Positions 10,036 to 20,231 of a stretch of DNA of 64,000 nucleotides are shown here, in pieces (the stretch's first letter is position 1; each line of letters begins with the position of its first letter). Source of the DNA: Trachythela sp. YZ-2020 (lineage: Eukaryota; Cnidaria; Anthozoa; Malacalcyonacea; Clavulariidae). The notes beneath the pieces were generated by a model. The model made no database searches, was not told the DNA's origin, and saw only the letters and a list, made by a program, of their open reading frames with translations. Position numbers and translations under genes: made by a program. Where the stretch lies: NCBI GenBank assembly GCA_016169945.1, contig JADLSH010000186.1:1302001-1366000 (forward strand). Reading direction: 5' to 3'.

Positions 10036-11880
10036 GCCAAGTAGTCCAGGACCTGTATATGAGTTTGTATGCATTTCATTTGGGACAGATAATCTCAACT
10101 GTTTTAGGGCAAGTTGACCATGACGGTCAACATGGTAACGCTGCCCGAACCCCAATCCGGGACGAAACGTCCGAAACGGACCACACCCAAAAACGACGCT
10201 TTCGCCATGGTGCTATCTACCAAACCATAAAAGCTTTGGCTATTCTGAGGTGCTTATATGGTTCAGAGATAGTGCTTTTAGGGGGGTCATTGGTAAGTGT
10301 GAAATGCCTAGCACTGATATTTCACAAGAAAATGACTATACAATACTCATGGTCAAACGTCAATTTGTGGCTTACAACTTCAGGTAAACAGCAGTGGACC
10401 TACATTACCTTTTTTCCTAAATCTTTTTGATAGAAACATAATTGGTACTTATTTAAGTATATTACCACTGTTTTGGTGTAAAATAGTAAATATTTTGTGA
10501 CCGAAATAATAATTTGAAATGTACCTACCTCCTGCAAATGGACGTATTTGGTCAAATTCGCCACTTTACTCCGCTGTTTATCACCGATACTCGTTGAAAT
10601 CCTTCCAAATATGTAAGTCAGTTCAGACATAATGGTATCAAGCACATTTTAAACAAGTTTTAACTAGGTTTCAAGTAGATCCTAGCTGTTTAACCATCGA
10701 CAAGGTAAAGCCTCAACTTTGTCCAAATTCGGCGCCATTGTGTCATCCCGTGTCGGTTGTCAACAATTCGGCCTTTCATCCAAGCCATTTCGATTACACT
10801 AGTAACAAATTTCACCCTTTATTATATCATTTACCTCCCTGTAAAATGTTGCTTACGAGTCTTTCAAAACATTCCGTACAAATCTCACGTGGGCAAAGTG
10901 ACAGGACGTGACAGGGGGGGTGATGTTTTTCACGAAGATAGAAGAAGGCTGCGTGTGACAACAGGGAACCCAAGCTGACTTAATTAACTTTAGTTAAATA
11001 TAGACTAAAAACTGAACTATTAGTGAAAGCTAACTCTAAAATACCCTAAACTATACTGTTATTTACTGAATACTACTTTTTTAAAATGTAATATTTTTGT
11101 CCAAATATATTATATAAAGTTCATATTTAACGTCAAGTGTAAACTGCATCTCTGACTTGTTATTTTTAGAATAATATTATATTAATGAAAATAACTACAG
11201 GTATATATTATCAAACATTTATATTATTGGTTAGTAGTGTTGAACTTTTTCCTGTTTATACTTTTACAAAACTGAGGACAGAAATGTAGAAAAAAATATT
11301 TTATTAGTTTAAAAAAGTAGTATTCAGTAAATAACAGTATAGTTTCGGGTATTTTAGAGTTAGCTTTCACTAATAGTTCAGTTTTTAGTCTATATTCAAC
11401 TAAAGTTAATTAAGTCAGCTTGAGTTCCCTGTTGTCACACGCAGCCTTCTTCTATCTTCGTGAAAAACATCACCCCCCCTGTCACGTCATGTCACTTTGC
11501 CCACGTGAGGTTTGTACGGAATATTTTGAAAGACTCGTAAGCAACATTTTACAGGGAGGTAAAATGCCGCATTTCGTATCTTTTATTCATATTTTTATCT
11601 TCATACCCATAATAAAGGGTTAAATTTGTTACTAGTGTAATCGAAATGGCTTGGATGAAAGAATAACGAGGCCGAATTGTTGACAACCGACACGGGATGA
11701 CACAATGGCGCCGAATTTGGACAAAGTTGAGGCTTTACCTTGTCGATGGTTAAAGAGCTAGGATATACTTCAAACCTAGTTACCATGTTGACCGTCATGG
11801 TCAACTTGCCCTAAAACAGTTGAGATTATCTGTCCTAAATGAAATGCATACAAACTCATATACAGGTCCTAGACTAAAGA
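10036..11880. repeat. 1.8-kb imperfect palindrome with an insertion in one arm
   Basis: The outer arms are CAGGACCTGTATATGAGTTTG from about 10047 onward and its complement ending near 11870. Inner arms run about 10668-11100 and 11290-11765 (for example CTCAACTTTGTCCAAATTCG near 10713 and its complement near 11715). The centre is near 11190. The left arm is interrupted by an unpaired block at about 10142-10660. ORFs in the two arms mirror one another and are not coding. This looks like a foldback transposon nested in the Polinton derivative, later invaded itself. Confidence 0.75.
10142..10660. mobile_element. ~520-bp insertion in the left palindrome arm
   Basis: The palindrome partner at 11765-11780 is continuous, so this block is an insertion. 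The break is flanked by TAAC on both sides (GGTAAC at 10139 and TTTTAACTAGG near 10660), which could be a 4-bp target duplication. It begins GCTGCCCGAACCCCAATCC. No transposase or terminal repeat was recognised. Confidence 0.45.
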
Positions 11881-11929
11881 GAGGGGTTCGAACCCTCGCG
11901 TACTGAATACACATTGGAACTTAAGTCCG

Positions 11930-12070
11930 ATGAATGTATCTGCGATAACAGGGACTCCCGGGTCGATAAAAGTCCCGCTGGGACATAATTCAAAATGTCC
12001 CTGCGAGACTTTTTGTGTCCCGGGAGTCCCGATACGCAAGATTTCTGGGGTGCTCCCCACCCAACGATAA
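11930..12070. repeat. GTCCCG hairpin-rich segment shared with the large Polinton
   Basis: Read on the minus strand, this segment matches 60720-60870, between the polymerase and zinc-finger genes of the large Polinton. Both have GGGTGGGGAGCA, a GTATCGGGACTC block, and several small self-complementary units such as AGTCCCGCTGGGAC. Conservation in two very different copies of the family suggests a structural or regulatory element. Confidence 0.6.
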
Positions 12071-12284
12071 TACACACATGTGGTTTTGAAAATTTCTATT
12101 TTTACACACACCTAAATATCTAAAGGAATAGTGGAAACACCGTCCTCCAAAACTTTGTGTTTTGTATAAAAATAACTAAAAGCTGGGCGTGCAAGGTATG
12201 CCCGACCAAGCATCGTGCAATCGGGCCTGATAGTGCATAATCGGGCCTGATAGTGCCTAATCGGGTAAAATCGAGCCTGTTCGT

Positions 12285-12497
12285 TCGGGCCATTATGAAT
12301 TATGTATAAGCATAATTATAAAATGTTATGTTGTTCTTAAAATGAAACATTCACTGGTTAGCTTCGATGAAGGTGGGAGCTATATATAGCTATCGCTTAA
12401 TCGTTGGTTTAACATAAGAAGACGCGAAAGGAATACTATATACTCTGCGAGATCACAACTCAGCAGCAGAATCTGACTCAGATCACAGTGTAGAGAT
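12285..12497 (+). repeat. Direct repeat, upstream copy (5' flank of the ORF at 12496)
   Basis: About 200 bases starting GGGCCATTATGAATTATG and ending at the ORF start codon (GTGTAGAGATGGG). Repeated nearly exactly at 12896-13094, apart from a 12-base segment near 12465-12480, a TATATA expansion and a few substitutions. Confidence 0.85.
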
Positions 12498-12918
12498 GGG
12501 TAGAAAAAGAAAGTGCGTAGAGTCTGATGATGATACGTCAGAAAGCGATTTTAATAATTCAGATAATACAGACAATGAAGTGGAAACTGATGCTACGCCA
12601 GAGAGTGATTTAGATAGTTTAGATAATACTGACAGCGAAGTAGATGGTGAATATGAAAGCGATCCATGGGCACCTTTAAAAGAGGAAGCATCAAAACGAA
12701 ATTTAGCAGAATTCGAAGAGCTAACGCAGAACTTCACTGCAGATGGTCTTGCTGAAGAAGAAGCTAATAGTAAGGCGTACTTACTTATCCTACCAAAGCT
12801 TCGTGAAGACTTGCAAAATATTTATCTGGAACGTCTACTATGGATAAGAGAACTTAAGAGAGATGCAATACACAAAAAAATTATGGAAACGAGACGGGCC
12901 ATTATGAATTATGTATAA
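12496..12918 (+). CDS. Acidic-N-terminus protein of the 6-kb element, unrecognised
   Basis: ATG at 12496, 140 residues. A basic start (MGRKRKC, possibly nuclear-localising) is followed by two near-repeats of a Ser/Asp/Glu-rich segment (DDTSESDFNNSDNTDNE, then a second copy ending DNTDSEVDGE). The C-terminal half looks helical and charged (PWAPLKEEASKRNLAEFEEL ending RDAIHKKIMETRRA). The family resembles an unnamed protein I associate with transposon-like loci in invertebrate genomes, but I cannot assign a function. The last residues (AIMNYV) and the stop are encoded by the start of the second direct repeat, so the natural C terminus has probably been replaced. Expression would be driven by the copy of the 5' flank at 12285-12495. 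Confidence 0.5.
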   Translation: MGRKRKCVESDDDTSESDFNNSDNTDNEVETDATPESDLDSLDNTDSEVDGEYESDPWAPLKEEASKRNLAEFEELTQNFTADGLAEEEANSKAYLLILPKLREDLQNIYLERLLWIRELKRDAIHKKIMETRRAIMNYV

Positions 12919-13094
12919 GCATAATTATAAAATGTTATGTTGTTCTTAAAATGAAACATTCACTGGTTAGCTTCGATGAAGGTGGGAGCTATAGCTATCG
13001 CTTAATGGTTGGTTTAACATAAGAAGACGCGAAAGGAACACTATATACTCTGCGAGATCACAACTCAGACTCAGATCACAGTGTAGAGATGGGC
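12896..13094 (+). repeat. Direct repeat, downstream copy
   Basis: Second copy of the 12285-12497 flank. It ends with the same GTGTAGAGATGGG, but instead of the ORF the next bases belong to the capsid-gene remnant on the other strand. The duplication therefore truncates both neighbouring coding regions. Confidence 0.85.
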
Positions 13095-13427
13095 CTCCAT
13101 GGCAACAGATTTGCTTTGACGTATATGAGCATGGCGCTCTTTTAATCCGGTGTTGACATTCCCAGCCTGTGCAAGGGGGTTTACAACATCCATCTTTCCC
13201 GAATTATCGCGGTAAAACATTTCACTTGTCAAAGGGGAATCTTGCACATCTTTACTAAATGTTTCTAACGCTTTAATGTTTGTAAATCTCGCTTGTATAG
13301 GCTTTACTAAATAAACGCTTGAAAACTTATTAGTATTGGTCGACTCAGAAAGAAACACTTCACTAGATACGAGATTGAAGGAGTTTATAAATCTCGCGAC
13401 AACAAACCCATATTTTGTTGCGCACAA
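13071..13427 (-). pseudogene. Polinton major capsid protein fragment
   Basis: A minus-strand reading frame whose middle contains blocks typical of Polinton double-jelly-roll major capsid proteins (LTSEMFYRDNSGKMD, then a VNTGLKERH block). Only about 60-80 residues of a protein that normally has several hundred are left. The frame stops at 13071, inside the duplicated 5'-flank sequence, showing where the deletion joined. The first part of the frame runs toward the right terminal repeat. It is minus-strand, like the capsid gene at the right edge of the window, so gene order relative to the TIR is conserved. Confidence 0.6.
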
Positions 13428-13439
13428 AATATGCCGAAC

Positions 13440-13707
13440 TCAACATAATGACTGTTTTGCCCAAACACGCCTTGCATATCATTATGACGTCAATATATAA
13501 ATAATGATGTTTATGTTAATGAATTTTTAATGACGTGCTCCCCTCCTGTTAATGACGCTGCTCCCCCCCCCTTTTAATGACGCTGCTCCCCCTGTATGTT
13601 AATGTACCATATGATAATGATGTTTGAATTTTTAATGATGTGCTCCCCCCTTGCTCCCCCCTGCTTCCCCCTGCAAAAGGGGGTTGATCGGTACCTACAC
13701 TACTACT
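13440..13707 (-). repeat. Right terminal inverted repeat of the 6-kb element
   Basis: The reverse complement of the left end: it ends with the complement of AGTAGTAGTGTAGGTACC, preceded by the G-rich repeats (C-rich on this strand) and TGACGTCA at 13485-13492. The innermost part differs from the left end (CATTATGTTGAG instead of CATTAAGCTGAG). Confidence 0.85.
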
Positions 13708-13713
13708 CCTAAG
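13708..13713. repeat. Target-site duplication, right copy (CCTAAG)
   Basis: Identical to 7652-7657 and directly abuts the right terminus of the element. Confidence 0.9.
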
Positions 13714-14249
13714 GCACGCGTATGAATAAGTCAGACTGTTTTCACCGTCATACAAGGCTCCGCAGTCTTGAGACGTGTATTTATGGCTATGTACGACCTC
13801 AGACATTTGCAAATGGGATCCCTGACTACAAAGAAATGAAAGACACTCCAAATAGGTTTAGTAACAAAGTGGATATTATTTAATTTATATGTGGGAAGTT
13901 ATATAACAGGAGTTTCTTACTTTGACTTTTTAATTTGCAGGAAATGTAAGCCATAATAAGGTAGTGAAAAAAGAATGGTCGATAAGACGTTTGGTATTGT
14001 AAGGTCTTTCGGCGATGAGTAGTGTTTTTCTCAACCAAACAATTGCACCAATTATCAATTAGTCGAGTAGGAAATCCATTTGACATATAAAAGGTTTTAA
14101 TTTTTTCCAGCTCTGCACAAACTAATGAACACGTTGAGTGAATAATTAAATAATGAAAATATTAATCGCCTTTTGCATGCAATAAGTATGATAGAGACGA
14201 AATTTGCTTGCAAGCATGTAAAGGTAAGGATACGATAGGCAGACGTTTT
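13714..14249. other. Non-coding stretch
   Basis: Flanking DNA to the right of the Polinton derivative. No recognisable gene or repeat. Confidence 0.5.
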
Positions 14250-14715
14250 AGGTAATCTAGGGCCACTTCTTTTTCTAGCGTACATAAATGACCTCCTTAA
14301 TGTCTATCATCTTCAACAGCCAGTATGTTTGAAGACGATACAAACCTAACTACCAATGGAAAGTCTGTAGAAGATGTACAAAATCATTTAAATACAGACT
14401 GAGAAAAGGTTCCCCGGTGGTTGTAAATGTTAACCGGTGGTTGTTGCCAACAAATTGACTCTTAATAAAGATAATTTTGAATACATGATAATTGGCTCTC
14501 GACAACGATTAGCAAACATAAACACTGATGACTGATCCTGCAATAAGGCTAGGTGAAACAGATATAAAAATAATTAGAGAGACAAAAACATTACTAGGTA
14601 CTATTGTTGATGAACAACCTTTGTGGAAAAATAAAATAAGGATCATTGTTATTAAAGTTACAAAAGGTATTCGTATGATGGGGCGTATGAAAGCCTTCGA
14701 ACCGAAATCCACACT
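14250..14715 (+). pseudogene. LINE (CR1/L2-like) reverse transcriptase fragment
   Basis: Frame-shifted remains of a non-LTR reverse transcriptase can be followed: a GPLLFLAYINDL block near 14260, a decayed active site (FEDDTNL in place of FADDT) near 14325, a TNKLTLN-like segment near 14450, and the downstream SxRLGETDIKIIRETKTLLG region at 14530-14620. Several stops and shifts are present and no intact frame exceeds 80 codons. It is an old 5'-truncated copy. Confidence 0.65.
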
Positions 14716-15222
14716 AGTTAATGTTTACACATGGCTAGAAATGAAGTACAACATGGTTGATAAGCATGCGCGTTAGGTTTTTATCAAATAAATTCAAGAT
14801 GGCGGCTTTCTATAGATCTGATAAGAGAAAATCCTTCGTAAAATGTTGTTTTCACAACTCAAAAATAAAAGTCATATATATTTCCGCGCCACCGTTAAAT
14901 ATCCTCTATTTATGTTATGGCACCTTAGGTTTACCTATTGGTGGGGAGACGCAGTGCCATTTCTATTTGCATGCTTAATCCTTGGGTGCTTCCACTCTAT
15001 TGAAGCAAACTTTTCATATTAATCCTTCCATCAAAGACAATTTCCTTTCAAAAATACTCACATTTCATTCCAGTTTTACTTGTATAATCTATTACTGTAA
15101 TGAACAAAATTTCCATCGAATATTTCAGAAATTTGCGTTAAAAGTGATCGATATACTAATGGTATGTGAATGTGGTATGAAAACGTTCGACCATCACCAA
15201 GTCATTAATCTGGGGATCGCGT

Positions 15223-15337
15223 AGACTTGCTCCAAGTCTGTCTCTTATAGGGGGAGTATATTAGGGCGCGCGAAAATGCGGGCGGGGACGGGCGGCGAGA
15301 AAATTGGGAGAGGAGAGACAGACTTGTTTCCCTTGCA
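15223..15337 (+). mobile_element. Short MITE, GC-rich, copy 1
   Basis: Ends are self-complementary (CAAGTCTGTCTCT near 15233 and AGAGACAGACTTG near 15313). The centre is GC-rich (GCGGGCGGGGACGGGCGG). The second copy at 16628-16745 is in opposite orientation with about 80% similarity by eye. Confidence 0.65.
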
Positions 15338-16627
15338 GGAATTTGAATCAGATTATAAATTCGGCGGGAAAGTTGATTGACAAGTTTGTGCATTGCGGTG
15401 CTTTAATTTATTCGACACCTAGGTTCACACATTGTTCACACTCTATAAATACTTCAACTCTTTAACTTCCAAATCTGCATGTTAACCGCCGTTATCTACC
15501 GCAAATGATGTGTGGCTATGCAAGAGAATAATAGTAATATCACTCCAACGAAAGCTTACACGTACTCGTGTAGATATATCGCCAAATTCAAAGAATAAAA
15601 CTTGCGTTCTGTGTTGTACCGTTGTCGTGAAAGCCGACGTGAGAAGAAAATTATTTAGTACAGCATCCAAAAAAACAAAAGCTTGTTTAAATTTAGAGCT
15701 TTTACATGAATTCCAAACAGATTTAGGACTTATAGTTACATACTATTAAGATCAACAAACCTAGGGCCTGCATGTTCATATAATCCCGCTTACCGAGACT
15801 GCTTATGATCTCGCCTGCTTATGATCTCGCCTCCAAGTACTTTTCAGTATAAAAAATACATCGCGTTCATATGAGAAAGCGAGGTGGCCGCTTGGCGAGA
15901 TCTCACCCAAGTAGTGAGCCGAGACCATAGGTATAGGCGGGATGAATATATTTCGATCATATAAAAACGCCAGCCCGCTTAGTCGCTTACAGAATACAGG
16001 GATGAAATAGAGAAACCAAATTTCCGATTTTGCCGCTTAATTTGATGCTTTTTACATAGTTTTACGTGTTTGTCTTACAAACAAGCAACAAATATATTAC
16101 TAAACCAATGCTTTTTATCACAAAAAAATCAAGAAAAACAACAAAATCGTTAAAATAGTCGTGTTACAGTAATTCTGTGCATGAAATGTACATGTTCTGC
16201 AGCGCTAATTATAGAACCACATCAACATCTCATAGACATAATGTTCCATGGGAATTACAAGGGAATATTCGTCCCGCTACGCGAGAAGTCTCGGCAAAGT
16301 CCATAGTTCTATAAAACGAAACAAGTATAACTAAAGTATAGTTTTATAAAAGGAAACAAGTGAGTAAACTGTAAATTGAATCTAAAGCGGTGAGTCATAA
16401 GTCTCATAAATTAAAGTTAAATAACTCCATACCGTAGAGCATCCTTTATAGATCGCATTGTCAGTCTCAGTTAATCGCCACAAGCTGTGATTATTTCTCT
16501 CACTTCCGAAGCTACAGCCTACAGATGATGATTGATGACAGCTTTTAATTAATTAATTAATTCCGAATGAGCAGTAGGCTACTGGCCCCGCCTCCGGTTG
16601 AAAAATCAACCGGTAAATTTGGCGCGC

Positions 16628-16745
16628 TGCAAAGGAAACAAGTCTGTCTCTCCTCTTCCAATTTTATCGCGTCCCGCCCGCCCGCCGTCCGCCTTAATTT
16701 CTTTCCGCCCGCATTTTCGCAAGAGACAGACTTGGAGCAAGTCTA
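16628..16745 (-). mobile_element. Short MITE, GC-rich, copy 2
   Basis: Inverted relative to the copy at 15223, with the same CAAGTCTGTCTCT ends and GGAAACAAG/CTTGGAGCAAG borders. The pair could also be the termini of a 1.5-kb element, but each copy has its own inverted ends, which favours two independent MITEs. Confidence 0.65.
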
Positions 16746-17039
16746 GGGATCGCGTTGAGGGAGGGGGTCAATCCCGTTTTCCCAGTTAAATATTGGCAAA
16801 TCGCAGCTCTCGTTTGCATGCATGCAGGCATTTCCAGTTGGTAGACATGTAACACATATAACATAATTTCAGGCATATCTAAAGTCGAATATACAGTATC
16901 AGGAAGTAAACTACTCGATCTGGTTTCACGCTTTGACAACCATAATATTACGTAAGGCTAGGGTTGTGAAGGTGATAGATCATTTGGGAATTAGGTAATC
17001 TGTTTTGGAGCAGTTGTTCAAAGGCTGATTAGGTTATTA

Positions 17040-17580
17040 ATTTATCGCTACACGGAAACGCGCTTTAGTTTACAATCAGTTGTTTCATATATAAATATCT
17101 CCAGACGTGTTTACTCTCTGGCAACCGGACACGCGTCATTCGATAGCTTATGAATTCCTCTTTAAAATTATATGTAGTTTGTTCCGGTTCATATTATATA
17201 TCCAAATTAATTTGCATACATGTTCATAAATTATCTAAAAAAATTATAATTATTGTTGATATAAACCTGAATTGCCAGAACAGGATTTAGAATTTCCCAG
17301 CAAGTGTTGCACAAAAGTTGTAGCCCATGAAAAAAGGAATATTGTTGGAATGTTTCATTGCCTTTGAAGAAGTAGAACTATTTTTTGGAATTTTTTGAAA
17401 TTCTCATACAAATGACCGAAATCGTTGAAATTTAATCCCGCACGCGATATAAATTACGAAAATGCCATATAAGGTCAGTGTTGCTTGCTATAAACCAATG
17501 AAAATCCGCCACCTAGGCAGTGATATCACGAGGAATCGATTGTCGGTACTTTCAAGCCGGTAGGTTGCAAAGATTCCGGA
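17040..17580 (+). repeat. ~520-bp direct repeat flanking the LINE segment, copy A
   Basis: Starts near the AATCAGTTGTTTCATATATAAA block, contains CTCTGGCAACCGGACACG, and runs to the CGGTAGGTTGCAAAG region. It recurs at about 18480-19015 after the LINE fragment with many substitutions. Confidence 0.7.
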
Positions 17581-17589
17581 GAGAGATTA

Positions 17590-18331
17590 AATATTGAACT
17601 TGAAAATGTTCACGACTGGTTAACCGCGAATAAATTAACACTCAATATTGAAAAAACTGAGTACATGATATTGGTTCGTACAAGAGAATTTCAAATATTC
17701 AAAGCGAAGGTGAAATTTAAATTAGGATTGGGGATAAAGAAATAAAACGTGTTAAAGCTACTAAAAGTCTGGGAATTGTAATTGATGAAAATTTAGCATG
17801 GAAAGAGAATATTGACAATCTCAGCACTAAGATGCCAAGGGCAATAGGAGTCATTCGCCGAGCTAAAAAAATATGTTAAAAAAGATGCCTTAAAAGTAAT
17901 TTATCATTCTCTAGTCCTCCCGTATTTTGACTCTTGTTCCCATGTTTGGAATAATTGTAGCCAAACACTAAAAACTAAAGTTCAGCCGCTTCAAAATAGA
18001 GCGGCAAGAGTTATAACGGGAGATACGTACGACATAAGATCAAAAGATGTCCTCTATAAATTAGGCTGAATAATCTCGAAGAAAGGCGTAATTCTCAAAC
18101 TATTTCTTATGTTAATAAAGCTCTCCAGAAAAATTGCCCTGAAGGAATAACTGAAATGTTTCAGTTTCACTACAATGATAACCATAATTTAAGAAGTAAC
18201 AACTTAATGCTGCTGAGGTTGGCAAAACCAAAAACTAACGCAATGAAAAAATCGTTTAGTTATGCCGCCGCCAACATCTGGAACTCGCAAAGTATTGCAG
18301 AAAGAAATAAAGTAATTAATTCAATGAATTG
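17590..18331 (+). pseudogene. LINE reverse transcriptase C-terminal fragment, copy 1
   Basis: Contains the region downstream of the RT active site in CR1/Jockey-like elements: DWLTANKLTLN near 17620, then a KATKSLGIVIDENLAW block, RAIGVIRRAK, and VQ-RNRAAR-like NRAARVITGDTYDIRS near 18000. It has frameshifts near 17675, 17740 and 17865 and a stop near 18066, so it is dead. It matches the more intact copy at 42127-42888 almost base for base. Confidence 0.75.
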
Positions 18332-18479
18332 ATATAGCGGGTGTATAGCGTACTAAATGTATTAGTGTAGTGTATTGTCCTGTATCGTATTATTGATATT
18401 ATTGTAATGTAGCGTAATCACACGGCCTTTTGAAAAGCAGTATTTTATTTTTTTCTTAACTCTTTAACGTTTTTCGCCT

Positions 18480-19015
18480 TGCGCCGTAATTACGATCGGT
18501 TGTTTCAAATGTAAATATCGCCAGACTTGTTTATTCTCTGGCAACAGGACACGCTTCATTCGATAGCTTATGACTTCCTCTTTAAAATTATATTTAGTTT
18601 GTCCCGGTTCATATTACATATCCAAATTAATTTGCATACATGTTCATAAATTATCTAAAAAATTTACAATTATTGTTGAAATAACCCTGAATTGCCGGAA
18701 CAGGATTTAGAATTTTCGAGCAAATGTTAGCAAATGTTGGACCGAAATTGTAGCTCATATAAAAAGGAATATTATTGGAAAGTTTCATTGCATTTGAAGA
18801 AGTAGAAGTATTTTATTTTATTTTTTGAAAGTCGCATGCAAAATGCCGAGATCGTTGAAATTTGATTCCCGCACGCGCAAATTAATTACGAAATGCCATA
18901 TAAGGTCAGTGTTGATTGCTATAAACCAATGAAAATCCGCCATCTAGGCAATTACATCACGCGGAATCGATTGCCGGTACTTTCAATACGCTAGGATGCA
19001 AAGCCGCGGAGATTT
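18480..19015 (+). repeat. ~520-bp direct repeat flanking the LINE segment, copy B
   Basis: Diverged copy of 17040-17580 located directly after the LINE fragment. The composite copy at 41.5 kb lacks it. Confidence 0.7.
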
Positions 19016-20231
19016 AGATTTACTCTTGCATGTTTACATGTATATATAATATTGCTGAAAAGTTACCGTGCATAAAAATTCTTATTTAAGTAAATAAATA
19101 AATAAATATAGACAAGAAAGAAAATTTCAACTTTACACCTGTTTTCAAATTAGGCGGCCAGCTCGAAATAATCTAATTCTATTGTCAAACTAAAATTCAA
19201 AGTATTTGCAGATATTAAGCCACGAATTATGTGTTTAGATATTAGCATTATAGCTTTCATATCACAGGTTTAGAATAATTCTCGAAGTATTTTTAAAAGA
19301 TAATAAGCACAACAAAGCCATATTGTGACTGGAAAAGTCTAGCGCAAATGAATTATTTATATGTCACTTATGGCTATATAGTGATAAATATATTCATCGT
19401 TACGCGCGTGCATGTAATTAACACGGGACATTCATTGGACTCAAATTCTCTCTACATTTCTTATATATTTTTAACCAAACACAACATCACATTGATTGAA
19501 TGAATAGGGAATTATAGAAAATACAAAGGTTGATGAATTTAAAAAAAAAACAGTTAGTATTCTTGAATTACTGTGCCTGTAAGTTGTAGATATTTTACTA
19601 GCTGCCTTGGCTGAAACTACAGTACATGAAAACATCAAAAGCTAGCTGTTTTTCGTTTCGTGTGAAGGTTCATGTCGAGCAGGAGGATATACTACTGCTG
19701 TAGCAACTAACTCCTGACTGATGACCTTTCTTAGAAATGTCGAAGTATTCTTAATCGTCTTTACGACTTCAGATAGTTTCAAAGATAAACCACGGCAGCT
19801 TGTATTCCATACATTTGAACTCCCTGCACGTTTGAATTTTACGACTATATACGATTACCTTTTCATGTTCACGTTAGGGCACAGCAAAATGGCTTACGAT
19901 ATTTGGACGTGTAAACCTTCACAATAAGATTGCATTTTTTTGTGAAAGTACACACATTTGGGAAATATTAGTCATTGACAATTCTGGCGCATTATTTTAG
20001 ATAAACGCAAAGAGTTGCTACCTTTTTAACCTTCATATCCAATAGAATCGTCTTCTATGAAATATAGTCGAACTGTATTTTTGTCTTCTTCGATCAGATA
20101 TACTGGCACGATTTAGATTGGGTATTTACATGTTAGTTTCGGTTGCTTGAAAATGGAAGCATCAATAATTAACGCGGAGAAAAATAAAGAGCATCATCAA
20201 AATAATTAAAATTTGTCCAATAATTATGTTT
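19016..20231. other. 3' part of the composite repeat, no gene
   Basis: Shared nearly identically with about 43025-44215. Short ORFs here (for example from 19721) are broken in the second copy, so coding is unlikely. Confidence 0.6.

Larger units (their letters stand above)
7658..13707. mobile_element. 6.05-kb Polinton/Maverick-derived element (internally deleted)
   Basis: Both ends carry the same inverted terminus: AGTAGTAGTGTAGGTACCGATC at the left (7658) and its reverse complement at the right (ending 13707). It is flanked by identical 6-bp duplications. The same terminus opens the large Polinton at 54712. Polintons are normally 15-20 kb with polymerase, integrase, ATPase, protease and capsid genes. 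Here only a capsid remnant (minus strand, near 13.1-13.3 kb) remains, plus ORFs not seen in the visible part of the large element: an acidic ORF at 8099, a GRF zinc-finger ORF at 8431 and a second acidic ORF at 12496. It is best read as a non-autonomous derivative moved in trans by a full-length relative. The interior also hosts a 1.8-kb palindrome. Confidence 0.85.
14776..16879. other. Non-coding stretch with two MITE copies
   Basis: No gene. It holds two inverted copies of a 115-120-bp MITE (15223-15337 and 16628-16745) and a short direct duplication of GCTTATGATCTCGCCT near 15800. The rest is unremarkable AT-rich DNA. Confidence 0.55.

Noticed and set aside
10757..11623. ORFs at 10757-10978 (+) and 11420-11623 (+)
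   Set aside because: They lie in opposite arms of the palindrome and mirror each other. There is no domain or splice support.
13549..13851. 100-codon minus-strand frame at the right end of the 6-kb element
   Set aside because: It crosses from the terminal repeat into flanking DNA across the target duplication, so it cannot be a conserved gene.
15223..16745. A 1.5-kb transposon with ~120-bp terminal inverted repeats
   Set aside because: Each arm has its own complete inverted ends, which better fits two independent MITEs in opposite orientation.
19721..19927. 68-codon ORF in the composite repeat
   Set aside because: The second copy of the repeat (about 43700-43910) carries an insertion and a stop in this frame, so it is not conserved as coding sequence.
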